This document shows positions 16,596 to 26,097 of a stretch of 48,418 nt of DNA, in pieces. A program made the translations under genes and the position numbers. Position 1 is the stretch's first letter. Each line of letters starts with the position of its first letter. The DNA is from Pleurocapsales cyanobacterium LEGE 06147 (GTDB lineage: Bacteria > Cyanobacteriota > Cyanobacteriia > Cyanobacteriales > Xenococcaceae), in the NCBI GenBank assembly GCA_015207585.1, contig JADEWQ010000038.1, forward strand, positions 1 to 48,418. The letters run 5' to 3'. The notes below the pieces were generated by a model. It made no database searches. It saw only the letters and a program-made list of their open reading frames with translations, and had not been told where the DNA came from.

Positions 16596-18260
16596 TTGAA
16601 GGCCTTCTCTTCCGACCCCTCTTTTCCGATTCCCTCTCAGTTCGATGTTATTATCGTAGGCTCTGGTGCTGCGGGACTATACACTGCTCTGTGTCTGCCG
16701 CAACACTATCGAGTTGCCTTGATTACTAAAGAAAAGCTTAAAACAGGGGCAAGTGACTGGGCACAAGGGGGAATCGCGGCGGCAATTGGTGCTGATGATT
16801 CGCCAAAATTACACTTAGAAGATACTTTAAAAGCTGGCGCGGGTTTGTGCGATCGCACCGCAGTACAATTTCTGGTAGATCATGCTTCCAGTTCGATTAA
16901 ATCTCTGCTAGAAATGGGGGTGGAATTCGATCGCAAGGACGAGCGGCTGGCTATGACCCTAGAAGCGGCTCATTCTCGTCCTCGCGTTCTTCACGCAGCC
17001 GATACAACCGGACGAGCTATAGTAGGCACCCTAACCAAACAAGTCTTACAACGCCCTAATATTAAAATTCTCTCTCAAGCTTTTGCTCTCAGTTTATGGC
17101 TCGACGAAACAACGGGTCGCTGTCAGGGGATTAGCGTACTTTATCAAGGATACGTTAGCCCGATAAAAGCAGCAGCCGTCATTCTCGCCACAGGAGGAGG
17201 AGGTCAAGTATTTGCTCAAACTACTAACCCCGCAGTTAGTACCGGAGATGGAGTGGCGATCGCCTGGCGCAGTGGCGCGATTGGGCGAGATCTAGAATTC
17301 GTTCAATTTCATCCCACCGCCTTAACTAAACCTGGTGCACCTCGTTTCCTAATTTCGGAAGCAGTACGAGGAGAAGGTGCTCATTTGGTAGATCGTGAGG
17401 GAAGACGTTTTGCTTTTGACTATCACCCAGCAGGAGAATTGGCTCCCAGAGATGTAGTCAGTCGTGCCATTTTTACTCACCTTCAAAAAACCGAAGCAAC
17501 AAATGTATATTTAGACTTGAGACCAATACCAGAGGCAAAGATTCGCTATCGCTTTCCCAATATTATTGGTGTATGTCAACAATGGGGAGTAGATCTGTTT
17601 AACGAACCAATTCCCGTCGCTCCCGCCGCTCATTACTGGATGGGTGGTATTGCCGTCGATACGATGAATCGTACTTCAATTCCAGGTTTGTACGCGGTAG
17701 GAGAAACTGCGAGTACGGGAGTTCACGGTGCTAATCGTTTGGCCAGTAATTCTCTGTTAGAATGTGTCGTTTATGCAGCACAATTATCCCAACTGGAAAT
17801 CGAACCGATTGAAGCTACAGATACATTTAAATTCTTAGAAATTACCGAAGCAAGTTGGAATAAAGAATTAGAAATTGTCACATTAATCAGAAAGGAATTA
17901 CCTCATTTAGTTTGGCAAAGTGCAGGAATTTGCCGCACCCAGGAAGTGATGACAGAGGCGATCGCTCGGATACAATCGTGGCGCGATCGATTAGCTTCTC
18001 TCTCTCTAGGTCAATACGTACTTAAGCTATCTCCTTCCTATAGAGTTAAACTCAATTCTTCCCATGCCGAACAACAATTGCGGCTATACGCCGAAACTCT
18101 CAACCTTGTCGATATCGCCTATTTAATTCTGAAAAGTGCTGCTTTTCGCACCGAAAGCCGAGGCGGACACTATCGCACCGACTATCCCCACACTTCACCT
18201 GATTGGCAAGTACATACGATGGTAAGGGAACATAGTTGGTATACAGCTCCATTAAACTAA
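16596..18260 (+). CDS. nadB: L-aspartate oxidase NadB
   Basis: 554 residues from TTG 16596; a stop codon lies just upstream and there is no in-frame ATG near the N-terminus. It oxidises L-aspartate to iminoaspartate with FAD, the first step of NAD synthesis. The FAD-binding motif GSGAAGLY lies at about 22-29, with DWAQGGIAAAIG, the active-site region HSRPRVLHAADTTGRAIVG and EFVQFHPTAL....RFLISEAVRGEGA, then AAHYWMGGI and HGANRLASNSLLECVVYA. The C-terminal helical domain ends with FRTESRGGHYRTDYP. Length is normal. Succinate-dehydrogenase flavoproteins are related, but the motifs and length favour NadB. Confidence 0.93.
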   Translation: MKAFSSDPSFPIPSQFDVIIVGSGAAGLYTALCLPQHYRVALITKEKLKTGASDWAQGGIAAAIGADDSPKLHLEDTLKAGAGLCDRTAVQFLVDHASSSIKSLLEMGVEFDRKDERLAMTLEAAHSRPRVLHAADTTGRAIVGTLTKQVLQRPNIKILSQAFALSLWLDETTGRCQGISVLYQGYVSPIKAAAVILATGGGGQVFAQTTNPAVSTGDGVAIAWRSGAIGRDLEFVQFHPTALTKPGAPRFLISEAVRGEGAHLVDREGRRFAFDYHPAGELAPRDVVSRAIFTHLQKTEATNVYLDLRPIPEAKIRYRFPNIIGVCQQWGVDLFNEPIPVAPAAHYWMGGIAVDTMNRTSIPGLYAVGETASTGVHGANRLASNSLLECVVYAAQLSQLEIEPIEATDTFKFLEITEASWNKELEIVTLIRKELPHLVWQSAGICRTQEVMTEAIARIQSWRDRLASLSLGQYVLKLSPSYRVKLNSSHAEQQLRLYAETLNLVDIAYLILKSAAFRTESRGGHYRTDYPHTSPDWQVHTMVREHSWYTAPLN

Positions 18261-18631
18261 TCAGGAGTCAGTGGAAGATTAGGGAAATAGGGAAATGGGG
18301 AGAAGAGGAGACTGGGAGACGGGGAGAGGGGGAGACGAGGTGCAATCCCCAAGTCCCCAATACCCGAAGAAAGTCAGGAGTTTGAATGGATGGAGTAAAA
18401 CTATTTTCTGTATGCTATAATAAATAGCTCTTCATTATTGCTAGAAATTAAGTCTCTCTAACAGAAAATTTTCATGTCGAAGTTACTCCACTGCCGACAC
18501 AGCATGGATATCTTGAGGTGGCGACGGGGAAGGCGCGGGAGCTTGCCTACTTTGACTTAGTCAAAGAGTACTTTTTTGAAATACTAGCGAGCGATGAAAA
18601 TCAAGATTAAGACTGGAAGTATCACCATATT
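18261..18631. other. Spacer with purine-rich low-complexity tract and a gene remnant
   Basis: 18267-18342 is an almost pure G/A strand (repeats of GGGGAGA and GGGAGAC), a kind of tract common in cyanobacterial spacers. Downstream, a plus-strand frame at 18452-18610 encodes VTPLPTQHGYLEVATGKARE and LAYFDLVKEYFFEILASDEN before a stop. It looks like real protein sequence but has no ATG start and no binding site. I do not recognise it; it may be the 3' remnant of a lost gene or a short gene using GTG 18521. Confidence 0.45.
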
Positions 18632-19393
18632 ATGGCAGAACAGATTTGTTTACTCTCTCGTCGAGAAATAGACAAGATGCGTCAGGCTGGACGCCTAGCC
18701 GCCCAATTGTTAGATCATCTCGCTACGATGGTTAAACCAGGAGTAAGTACCCTCGAAATTAATGATGAGGCGGAAAGATGGACGCAAGCTCATGGGGCAA
18801 AAAGTGCGCCTCTGGGCTATCATAACTTTCCCAAATCCATTTGTACTAGTATTAACGAAGTGATTTGTCACGGCATTCCCAACGCCAAACAAATTCTCAA
18901 AGAAGGAGATATTATTAATATTGACGTAACGCCAATTTTAGATGGTTATCACGGCGATACGTCCAAAACTTTTTTTGTTGGTAATCCCTCCCCTACTGCC
19001 AAAAAACTAGTAGAAGTAACCGAGGAATGCCTCAGACGAGGAATCGCAGCTGTCAAACCAGGAAATAGAATTGGCGATATTGGTGCAGCTATTCAAGAAT
19101 ATGCCGAAGCAAATGGTTTTTCCGTAGTTAGAGATTTTGTCGGACACGGAATCAGTCATATCTTTCATACTGCCCCACAAATTCCTCACTACGGTACTAA
19201 AGGAAAAGGAAAACGGCTTAAACCTGGCATGGTATTTACAATCGAGCCGATGATCAATGAGGGAACTTGGGAAGCAGTGGTTCTTGAAGATGGTTGGACA
19301 GCAGTAACTAAAGATGGCAAGCTTTCTGCTCAGTTCGAGCATACGATCGCCGTTACTAAAGATAGTGTTGAGATTTTAACCCTGCCAGATTAA
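18632..19393 (+). CDS. map: Methionine aminopeptidase, type I
   Basis: 253 residues. It removes the initiator methionine from new proteins. The five metal ligands are all present: Asp98 (INIDVTP), Asp109 (GDTSKT), His172 (FVGHGIS), Glu205 (FTIEPMI) and Glu236 (AQFEHT); the catalytic His80 lies in VICHGIP. The type I length and absence of an insert fit bacteria. Cyanobacteria have several paralogues; this one lacks an N-terminal extension. It converges with prmA with an 11-base gap, so transcripts from both sides may overlap. Confidence 0.95.
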   Translation: MAEQICLLSRREIDKMRQAGRLAAQLLDHLATMVKPGVSTLEINDEAERWTQAHGAKSAPLGYHNFPKSICTSINEVICHGIPNAKQILKEGDIINIDVTPILDGYHGDTSKTFFVGNPSPTAKKLVEVTEECLRRGIAAVKPGNRIGDIGAAIQEYAEANGFSVVRDFVGHGISHIFHTAPQIPHYGTKGKGKRLKPGMVFTIEPMINEGTWEAVVLEDGWTAVTKDGKLSAQFEHTIAVTKDSVEILTLPD

Positions 19394-19404
19394 GTTATTA
19401 GTGC

Positions 19405-20298
19405 TTAATATTCAGAACGACGAATATTAAAACAACACCAATCCTGTCGCTTCCACAAGGCGGCGACAGTCCAACCATTTTCCTCAACCACATTGGCGAT
19501 CGCTTGCGCTTGCTCCAATATAATGCCGCTTAATATTGCCCATCCTTTAGGTTTGGCGATCGCTCCCATGCTGGGAAAAAGCTCGATAATTATATCTGCC
19601 AGAATATTGCAGACAATACCGTCAAAGCCATCGTTAATTCCAATTAATTGCTCGACACTACCTTGACTGACAATGAGCGATTGTCCCTCTATTTGATTGA
19701 GTTGGCAATTTTGGCGACTGGCTTTGACTGCCAGGGGGTCAATGTCTACTCCATAAACTTGCTTTGCCCCTAATAAAATTGCGCCGATAGAAAGAATGCC
19801 CGAACCACAACCAATATCAGCAATAGTTTGGCTTTTGGCATTTTGAGACAAACGCATTTCCAAAGATTCGAGACAAAGTTGGGTGGTGGGATGAGTTCCC
19901 GTGCCAAAAGCCGTTCCCGGATCGAGACGCAAGATTAATCGGTCCGATCTTTCCGGCGGTTCGAGCCAGGCGGGGTAAATCAGGAAGCGATCGCCGATTT
20001 CTGTTGGTTGCCAATCTTGTTTCCAACTAGTAGCCCAATCTTCTTCATCAATTAAATGCCATTGAACTTGAGGTACTGACACTTCCATCAACATAGCATC
20101 CTGCTCCAGCCACAGGGATAAAGCTGCTAAATCGAGCAACTGCACCGCGGTTTCGGGGATATATGCCTTGATCGAAGCACCATCTTCTTTTACTTGGGTT
20201 GCAGTTCCGGAACAGCCAAATTTTTCCAGTCGCCAAAAAACTGATTCTTCCAAGACAGGTTCGCAGAAAATAACAATTTCCCACCAGCGATTAGACAT
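19405..20298 (-). CDS. prmA: Ribosomal protein L11 methyltransferase PrmA
   Basis: 297 residues. It trimethylates ribosomal protein L11 using S-adenosylmethionine. The N-terminal substrate-binding domain starts with [20 protein letters not shown] linker carries [11 protein letters not shown]. The catalytic domain has [20 protein letters not shown], the SAM motif [22 protein letters not shown], and the active-site block [13 protein letters not shown]. It follows serA by 35 bases on the same strand, so the two are probably co-transcribed; the same serA-prmA order is known from Synechocystis. Confidence 0.95.
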   Translation of the reverse strand: MSNRWWEIVIFCEPVLEESVFWRLEKFGCSGTATQVKEDGASIKAYIPETAVQLLDLAALSLWLEQDAMLMEVSVPQVQWHLIDEEDWATSWKQDWQPTEIGDRFLIYPAWLEPPERSDRLILRLDPGTAFGTGTHPTTQLCLESLEMRLSQNAKSQTIADIGCGSGILSIGAILLGAKQVYGVDIDPLAVKASRQNCQLNQIEGQSLIVSQGSVEQLIGINDGFDGIVCNILADIIIELFPSMGAIAKPKGWAILSGIILEQAQAIANVVEENGWTVAALWKRQDWCCFNIRRSEY

Positions 20299-20333
20299 GG
20301 ATTTCTCCTAATTATGGGTTAGAGAAATACTTT

Positions 20334-21920
20334 CTAGGCAAGTTTAACCGTATAAGCATCTCTAATCCCCTCAATTTTGGTTACTTCGCCTAAAATTCCC
20401 TCTGGAAGTGGATCGTCTAAGCTGAGTACCATAACAGCCTCACCGCGAACAATTTTTCTCCCCACTTGCATACTGGCAATATTGACATTGTAACTACCCA
20501 ATAATGACCCAATTTTGCCGATAATGCCAGGCATGTCTCGGTGTAGAGTAAACAACATATATTCGCTGGGAGGAACGTTAATAGGAAATTCATCTAAATT
20601 CGTAATACGTATTTCTCCATCGCCCAGTAAAGCTCCAGTTACCGAATGTTTACCGTTAGCTCCTTCAGCCTCTAGATGCAGTGAACCACCAGAATAATCG
20701 CGAACCGAGGCATCCCTAGTTTCGATAACCCGAATACCTCGCTCTTTTGCCTCAATACTAGCATTTACATAGTTAACTCTTTCCCGCAGAGCTTGGGAAA
20801 GCAAACCTTTAAGAGCTCCTACAATTAGCGGCTGACTTTCGTTATTGGCTAATTCTCCTTGCAGACTAATATTTAAACGGTCAATTCTCCCTCCTGCTAA
20901 TTGACCGACCATATTACCCAAGATTTCTGCCAATTGCAGATAGGGTCTGAGTTTTTCCATTACCTCAGCATTTAGTCCAGGAATATTCACCGCCGAACGA
21001 GCGGGAAGTCCTAATAAAACGTCTCGAATTTGTTCGGCTACATCAATTGCTACATTGATTTGTGCTTCTGCTGTCGATGCTCCCAAGTGAGGGGTGAGAA
21101 TTACATTAGAGCCTAGTTTGATTAAAGGTGATTCTCCCAAAGGTTCGTTTTCAAAAACATCTAATGCTGCTCCTGCAATTTTTCCTGCTTTAATTGCTTC
21201 TACTATAGCCGCTTCGTCAACAATACCACCCCGGGCGCAATTAATGATGCGGACAGTAGGTTTCATTTTAGCTATGCTTTTGGCATCGATCAGATTAGTA
21301 GTTTCCGGTGTTTTGGGAAGGTGAAGACTAATGTAGTCGGCTTCTCGAAAAAGTAGATCGAGATCTACTAGACGACAGCCTAGCTGTTCGGCTCTTTCTG
21401 TTGAAATAAAGGGGTCGTAAGCAAGTAACTTCATGCCTAAAGCTCTTGCTACTGTTGCTACATGAGAACCTATTTTGCCTAAACCGACTACACCCAAAGT
21501 TTTTTTGTAAACTTCAGAGCCAACGAACTGCTTGCGCTCCCACTTCCCTTCTTTAACCGAGCGATTGGCATCGGGAATCTGACGCGAGAGAGATAGCATC
21601 ATGGCGAGGGCGTGTTCTGCTGCTGCTATGGTATTACCTTCGGGGGAGTTAACCACGACGATTCCCTGACGAGTAGCAGCAGGAACGTCGATATTATCTA
21701 CTCCTACTCCTGCACGCCCGATAATTTTTAATTGAGTCCCCGCTTCAATTACTTGTTGAGTTACTTTAGTACCAGAGCGAAGCATTAGAGCATCATAGTT
21801 GGGGATAATTTTTATTAATTCTTCCTGTGGTAACCCTGTCTTAACGTCTACCTGGGCAACCTGAGAGAGGATATCAATTCCAGCTTGATCGATTGGATCG
21901 GAAACGAGCACCTTTGCCAT
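20334..21920 (-). CDS. serA: D-3-phosphoglycerate dehydrogenase SerA
   Basis: 528 residues from MAKVLVSDPIDQAGIDILSQ; an ATG two codons upstream (21926) is also possible. It oxidises 3-phosphoglycerate with NAD+, the first step of serine synthesis. The N-terminal substrate domain has LMLRSGTKVT and RAGVGVDNID. The nucleotide domain has GLGKIGSHVA, and the catalytic Arg, Glu and His lie in NCARGGIVDE, FENEPL and LTPHLGAST. An intervening domain (about 320-450) and a C-terminal ACT domain (MLFTHRDMPGIIGKIGSLLG on) follow, the long form common in cyanobacteria. The ACT domain may sense serine. Confidence 0.95.
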   Translation of the reverse strand: MAKVLVSDPIDQAGIDILSQVAQVDVKTGLPQEELIKIIPNYDALMLRSGTKVTQQVIEAGTQLKIIGRAGVGVDNIDVPAATRQGIVVVNSPEGNTIAAAEHALAMMLSLSRQIPDANRSVKEGKWERKQFVGSEVYKKTLGVVGLGKIGSHVATVARALGMKLLAYDPFISTERAEQLGCRLVDLDLLFREADYISLHLPKTPETTNLIDAKSIAKMKPTVRIINCARGGIVDEAAIVEAIKAGKIAGAALDVFENEPLGESPLIKLGSNVILTPHLGASTAEAQINVAIDVAEQIRDVLLGLPARSAVNIPGLNAEVMEKLRPYLQLAEILGNMVGQLAGGRIDRLNISLQGELANNESQPLIVGALKGLLSQALRERVNYVNASIEAKERGIRVIETRDASVRDYSGGSLHLEAEGANGKHSVTGALLGDGEIRITNLDEFPINVPPSEYMLFTLHRDMPGIIGKIGSLLGSYNVNIASMQVGRKIVRGEAVMVLSLDDPLPEGILGEVTKIEGIRDAYTVKLA

Positions 21921-22263
21921 AGTCATAAGATCATAAGATAGTGTGTTTTATCTATAATTTTGAATTTTGGGAAAATTAATTAAGTATTTAGGCGCAACTA
22001 ACTCTTCATTGGCAGATTTGAAACACTGAGAATGTGAAAGTGTTTGACTCAGGTTTAGAATTTCTGACTAGGGTTAGTACTTCTAGTTATCGAAATGGCT
22101 CTCTGCACCTTCTAAAGAACTAAACATAACTAAATAAAATTATCATTTTTAGACACCTTGCCCATCGGTGACTGACAAGGATTTATGTTACTACTTTTAG
22201 TGTCTACTGACAAAGAAGGTTGATTCGTTCTTTGTCTTTTGTACTAATGAATACCGCTCGCTC
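21921..22263. other. Intergenic region upstream of serA
   Basis: AT-rich spacer between divergent serA and the glycine-rich membrane protein gene. It must contain the promoters of both units. I see no riboswitch fold, clear repeat or tRNA. Confidence 0.4.
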
Positions 22264-22851
22264 TTGATTTTAGTTATTCCTAATACACCAGAGACTGCTA
22301 CGCTAAAAAATGTAATCGCGATCTCGATCTTAGTTTTTATGAGCTATCTTATTGCCGTACTCGGCGATCGTCTGAAAGCAGAAGAAGGATATACTGCCCT
22401 AGAAAAGGCAAATATTCCCAAATCGCAAATTACTATTATCGGTAAAGGCTATCGAACTGTCGATGAAATTGACTCGCTCGCTCCGGCTCAACAAGCTAAG
22501 AAAAGAGCAATTATGATGGCTTATTGGTTAGTTCCTTTTGGTTTTGCGGCTGGCTTTACTTTTAATCTCATCACTGGCTTAGATACTTTTGATTGGGCAG
22601 GAGAACCAGGAAATCATATTCTTGGTGGAGTGCTCGGCGCTATTGCCGGTGCTATGGGTAGTATTTTTGTCGGTGGTGGTGTAGGCTTAGCTTCAGGTAG
22701 TGGAGATGCTTTATCCTATCGCAATCTTCTCGATACAGGTAAATATTTAATCGTGGTTAAGGGTTCGGATACTCTTAAGCAGAAAGCAACTCAAATCCTA
22801 CGTCAATTTGAACCAGACAATATTCAAAACTATAGCAATTCTGAATTTTAA
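22264..22851 (+). CDS. Glycine-rich membrane protein, unknown function
   Basis: 195 residues from TTG 22264, the only upstream start before a stop; the true start could be ATG 22339 (MSYLIAVLGD). The middle part has two membrane segments, AYWLVPFGFAAGFTFNLI and the Gly-rich ILGGVLGAIAGAMGSIFVGGGVGLASG, a glycine-zipper pattern. The C-terminus (YLIVVKGSDTLKQKATQILR) looks like a small alpha/beta domain as in general stress proteins of the DUF1269/YflT kind. It ends 13 bases before the S4-domain gene and is probably in one operon with it. Confidence 0.65.
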   Translation: MILVIPNTPETATLKNVIAISILVFMSYLIAVLGDRLKAEEGYTALEKANIPKSQITIIGKGYRTVDEIDSLAPAQQAKKRAIMMAYWLVPFGFAAGFTFNLITGLDTFDWAGEPGNHILGGVLGAIAGAMGSIFVGGGVGLASGSGDALSYRNLLDTGKYLIVVKGSDTLKQKATQILRQFEPDNIQNYSNSEF

Positions 22852-22864
22852 ATTTGTGTAATCA

Positions 22865-23644
22865 ATGTTGCCGAGAGAAGAATTATTAAAAGGGGTCGAA
22901 CACCGAGAAGAAGTTGCTCGCGTTATCGATCTAGCAGAACAAGCAATTAGAACTTGGGAAGTAGTTTTAACAGATTTTCTCTCGCCGCCACTACTGGCAG
23001 AGGCACGGGAGATATTTACTCAGCTAACCGAAATAAAAATATTGGCTTGGGGTGGTTATCCCCAAGCAGAAAGACAAAGACTGGGTATTTCTCGTGCAGA
23101 AATTGGCTTAGAGCAAACACAAATCGCTCTAGCTGCTCTAGATATTGCGGGAAATTTTCTCTTCGATCCCGCTACTCATCGAGACTTTTTGGGTGCGATT
23201 TTGGGGACGGGAATAGTACGAGACAAAATTGGCGACATTATTGTTTTGGGGGAGAGGGGAGCGCAGGTAATAGTCGTTCCCGAGATGGTCGATTTTTTAC
23301 AAACATCGCTGACACAAGTGCGTTCTGTAACTGTCAAAACCCAGCCAATCGAGCTGAGCGAGCTAAAAGTACGCCCGCCACAAAAAAAAGAAATGACTAC
23401 GGTGGAAGCTTCTCTGCGATTAGATGCGATCGCTTCTGCAGGTTTTGGTATCTCGCGCAGTAAGATGGCAGATGCTATTTCCGCAGGGGATGTCCGCGTC
23501 AATTGGAAAGAAATTACCCAAGCCAGTCACTCAGTTAAACCAGGGGATCTGATTTCCGTAAGCGGTAAGGGACGTTTGGAAGTTGGAGAAGTAGCCGTCA
23601 CTAAAAAACAACGCTATCGAATCCATCTAGTTAGATACAAGTAA
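22865..23644 (+). CDS. Photosystem II S4 domain protein (YlmH-like RNA-binding protein)
   Basis: 259 residues. The N-terminal two-thirds matches the YlmH-type domain (LPREELLKGVEHREEVARVI, DFLSPPLLAEA.EIF, AWGGYPQAERQRLG, DFLGAILGTGIVRDKIGDII). The C-terminal S4 RNA-binding domain spans about 183-250 (LRLDAIASAGFGISRSKMAD AIS.GDVRVNWK, KPGDLISVSGKGRLE). In cyanobacteria and plants this family is annotated as photosystem II S4 domain protein; in other bacteria YlmH acts on stalled ribosomes. Which role holds here cannot be read from sequence. Confidence 0.9.
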   Translation: MLPREELLKGVEHREEVARVIDLAEQAIRTWEVVLTDFLSPPLLAEAREIFTQLTEIKILAWGGYPQAERQRLGISRAEIGLEQTQIALAALDIAGNFLFDPATHRDFLGAILGTGIVRDKIGDIIVLGERGAQVIVVPEMVDFLQTSLTQVRSVTVKTQPIELSELKVRPPQKKEMTTVEASLRLDAIASAGFGISRSKMADAISAGDVRVNWKEITQASHSVKPGDLISVSGKGRLEVGEVAVTKKQRYRIHLVRYK

Positions 23645-23677
23645 GATAGTCTTTAATCAATTGAGTGCGCTTCCTGC

Positions 23678-23696
23678 GCGGGAAGCAAGTTCCCGC
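23678..23696. repeat. Short GC-rich hairpin repeat
   Basis: GCGGGAA (23678-23684), loop GCAAG, TTCCCGC (23690-23696), inside a GC-rich patch between the S4 gene and the convergent kinase gene. Without a T-run it is more likely an interspersed repeat than a terminator. Confidence 0.5.
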
Positions 23697-23803
23697 CCCC
23701 AGCGCAGTGTTTTCACAGAAAACAAACACTTACATTCTATTCATACCCTACAAGAGCGATCGCATCTCCCCAATCCCGTCTCTGTAGCTATAGCACTTTA
23801 TTA

Positions 23804-25219
23804 CTATTTGGTATTAGAAACAGCGGGTAGGATCACAGTAAAAGTCGTACCTCGATCGAGAATGCTATCAACGCTAATTTGTCCCTGGTGATTTTCGACG
23901 ATCGCTCGGGCGATCGCTAACCCCAATCCTGCCCCTGTAGTTATGGCAAGATCTTGTTTGTGACTGCGAGAAGGATCGGTGCGATAGAAGCGATCGAAAA
24001 TGTGGGGTAAGGCAGATTCGGGAATGCCAGTACCGGTGTCTTTAACTTTTACTTGAAGATAATAGTTCCGGTCTCTCGGTTTTTTCTTAATTTGTTGTAA
24101 TTCTACTTCTACCAAAGCTTCTTCTGAATTTTGAAGAGTTTCTCCCTCCCCTGCAGATACAACTCTGTTAGTATGCTCGATCGCATTGGCAATTAAATTA
24201 GTGAATAGACGGGCTAAGTGATCCCAATCTCCTCGGACGGTAAAAATATCTTCTGAGGAAATAATATTACTATTCTCTTGGCTATCAGTTGCCGTGTGAG
24301 GTTCGACAATACGCAAACAGAGATAAATATCTTTTTGTTGAGCGATCGTCCTTTGTTCTTCGATTACTTCGATCAACAACGCATCTAGAGGTACGGGTTG
24401 AAAATCCGTTTGAACCATTCCGCTATCGGAACGAGTAAGAAATAACAGATCGTTAACTAATCGTCCCAATCTTTGAGTTAACCTTTCAATTACCCGCAGC
24501 TGTCTTTGTTGGAGTTGGGGTTCGGCTTCGGGATAAGCTAACGCCATTTGTACATTAGTCTGAATCATAGCGATAGGATTGCGTAGTTCGTGAGAAGCAT
24601 CTGCGGTAAATTGTTTTAAACTTTGGTAAGAATCTTTTACTGGTTGGATAGCAATTCCCGAAAGTAACCAGCCAATTGCCCCTACGGAAACAATCATCAA
24701 ACTAATACCAATCGCTAAATCTCTCGTCAACTGACGAATCGGTTTGGTAACTTCAAACCAAGGGTGACTGACGCGCAAATAACCCAATACTTGCCCATCT
24801 ATTTCTACTCGTTCGGTTGCCTGCCGCAGCCAATAATTAGGAGATAAGTGAACCGTTTCGCCGCTTTTGTGAGGATGTAGGGGAAGATCTAGAGGTTCGG
24901 CAAAAGTAGACCAAAGTAACTCTCCTTCTGGACTAAACCATTCTAAATCGATGCGATCGTCTTCTACTGCATCGACATTGGAACGAAAGCTGGCTTCTAA
25001 ATTAACTCGATAACTTCCTTCTGTAGGGACAATCGGCTGAATGACCAAAGAACGGTCTATTACTTCAACAACATGCTTGAGAGTATCATCAATGCGCTCG
25101 ATGAGGGTATGGCGCACGTAAAGATAAAATCCAGTGGCAAACAGTAATAATAAAACAGCAGTGACAATAGTATACCAAAGAGCCAGACGACACCGAGTAG
25201 ACTGAAATAGGAGATTCAT
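23804..25219 (-). CDS. Sensor histidine kinase, RppB/NrsS-like
   Basis: 471 residues. A membrane helix (15-36), an extracytoplasmic domain of about 125 residues (YRVNLEASFRSNVDAVEDDR, WFSPEGELLWSTF), and a second helix (168-190) precede the kinase core. His210 in DASHELRNPIAMIQ is the phospho-acceptor. The ATPase domain holds NLIANAIEHTN, VKDTGTGIPESAL, FDRFYRTDPSRS and GAGLGLAIARAIVE. The periplasmic region resembles the cyanobacterial RppB/NrsS kinases, which sense redox state or nickel. No response regulator lies beside it, so the partner is elsewhere. An insert of variable sequence occurs between the N and G1 boxes. Confidence 0.85.
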   Translation of the reverse strand: MNLLFQSTRCRLALWYTIVTAVLLLLFATGFYLYVRHTLIERIDDTLKHVVEVIDRSLVIQPIVPTEGSYRVNLEASFRSNVDAVEDDRIDLEWFSPEGELLWSTFAEPLDLPLHPHKSGETVHLSPNYWLRQATERVEIDGQVLGYLRVSHPWFEVTKPIRQLTRDLAIGISLMIVSVGAIGWLLSGIAIQPVKDSYQSLKQFTADASHELRNPIAMIQTNVQMALAYPEAEPQLQQRQLRVIERLTQRLGRLVNDLLFLTRSDSGMVQTDFQPVPLDALLIEVIEEQRTIAQQKDIYLCLRIVEPHTATDSQENSNIISSEDIFTVRGDWDHLARLFTNLIANAIEHTNRVVSAGEGETLQNSEEALVEVELQQIKKKPRDRNYYLQVKVKDTGTGIPESALPHIFDRFYRTDPSRSHKQDLAITTGAGLGLAIARAIVENHQGQISVDSILDRGTTFTVILPAVSNTK

Positions 25220-25336
25220 AAAAATTAGGGCATCGGGAATGGGAAATAATATAAGATAAAGACTGCTAATGAGTTGAAAATATTAGCTGCACACTATTTA
25301 ATACAAAATAGACAGCATAAAACTTCCTGGAGAAAA

Positions 25337-25540
25337 ATGCGGGACTTTTTTGATAACGTTTCTCGTTACCCTCGTTATTTTATTACTATCATTTTGGGGA
25401 TTTTTTTTGCTCTGTTTGAGCGATTGCGACCTTTATTGAAAAATCCTTTAACGGCTACTGCCCTAATTGGTTTACTTTTGGGGTTATTTGCCTTCTTTTA
25501 TTTTACTTTGCGGGCAATGCTAGGTTTAAATCCGGTTTAA
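25337..25540 (+). CDS. ycf33: DUF751 / Ycf33 family small membrane protein
   Basis: 67 residues from ATG 25337 (MRDFFDNVSRYPRYFITIIL), which follows GGAGA by four bases; longer starts give an atypical N-terminus. Two membrane helices (about 13-31 and 44-63) are separated by a short LFERLRPLLKNPLTATAL loop. This matches the chloroplast and cyanobacterial Ycf33/DUF751 family, which is of unknown function and thought to be thylakoid-located. It precedes rbfA by 110 bases on the same strand. Confidence 0.82.
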   Translation: MRDFFDNVSRYPRYFITIILGIFFALFERLRPLLKNPLTATALIGLLLGLFAFFYFTLRAMLGLNPV

Positions 25541-25650
25541 ACTAGAAAAATATGGTTTTTACTCGGCTCTGTTTAAAAGTAGTTTTAAAAGCTAACAGTA
25601 AAGGAAAACTGAGTTAATTTCCATAGTCAGGAATTTAGGGGGCAAAAATT

Positions 25651-26076
25651 ATGGCTACGAACCGTCGTGTTTCGCGCGTGTCCTCGTTGATTAAGCGAGA
25701 AGTAAGCCAAATGTTGCTCAACGAGATCAAAGACGATCGCGTTGGTGCGGGTATGGTAAGCATAACCGATGTAGATGTCTCTGGCGATCTGCAACACGCC
25801 AAAATTTTTGTTAGCATCTACGGGACAGAGGAAGCCAGAGCCGAAACTATGGAAGGGTTGAAATCTTCTACTGCCTTTGTCCGACGGGAATTGGGCAATC
25901 GGATCAGACTGCGGCGCACGCCAGAAGTGGTATTCCTCGAAGATCGTTCCCTGGAACGAGGCGATCGCCTGTTACATTTACTCAAAGAAATCGGTCAAGA
26001 TCGCAAGGGACTGTCTTCGCCGTTCGACGGCGAAGCTCGTACGCCCCGCCAAGAAAAGGAAATAGACAACTCATAA
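25651..26076 (+). CDS. rbfA: Ribosome-binding factor A
   Basis: 141 residues. RbfA helps mature the 5' end of 16S rRNA in the 30S subunit. The single KH-like domain shows [45 protein letters not shown] and [19 protein letters not shown], then LLHLLKEI. The C-terminal tail after residue 120 is encoded by a perfect palindrome (26015-26035), an interspersed repeat, so the last 20 residues are likely a late addition. It lies in the middle of a ycf33-rbfA-GH3 unit; the GH3 gene starts 21 bases after its stop. Confidence 0.95.
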   Translation: MATNRRVSRVSSLIKREVSQMLLNEIKDDRVGAGMVSITDVDVSGDLQHAKIFVSIYGTEEARAETMEGLKSSTAFVRRELGNRIRLRRTPEVVFLEDRSLERGDRLLHLLKEIGQDRKGLSSPFDGEARTPRQEKEIDNS

Positions 26077-26097
26077 GGAAATGTTAATTAAACTCTC

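Noticed and set aside
23661-23891. 76-codon plus-strand frame after the S4 gene
   Set aside because: It runs through a GC-rich repeat and into the antisense strand of the histidine kinase; it looks like chance.
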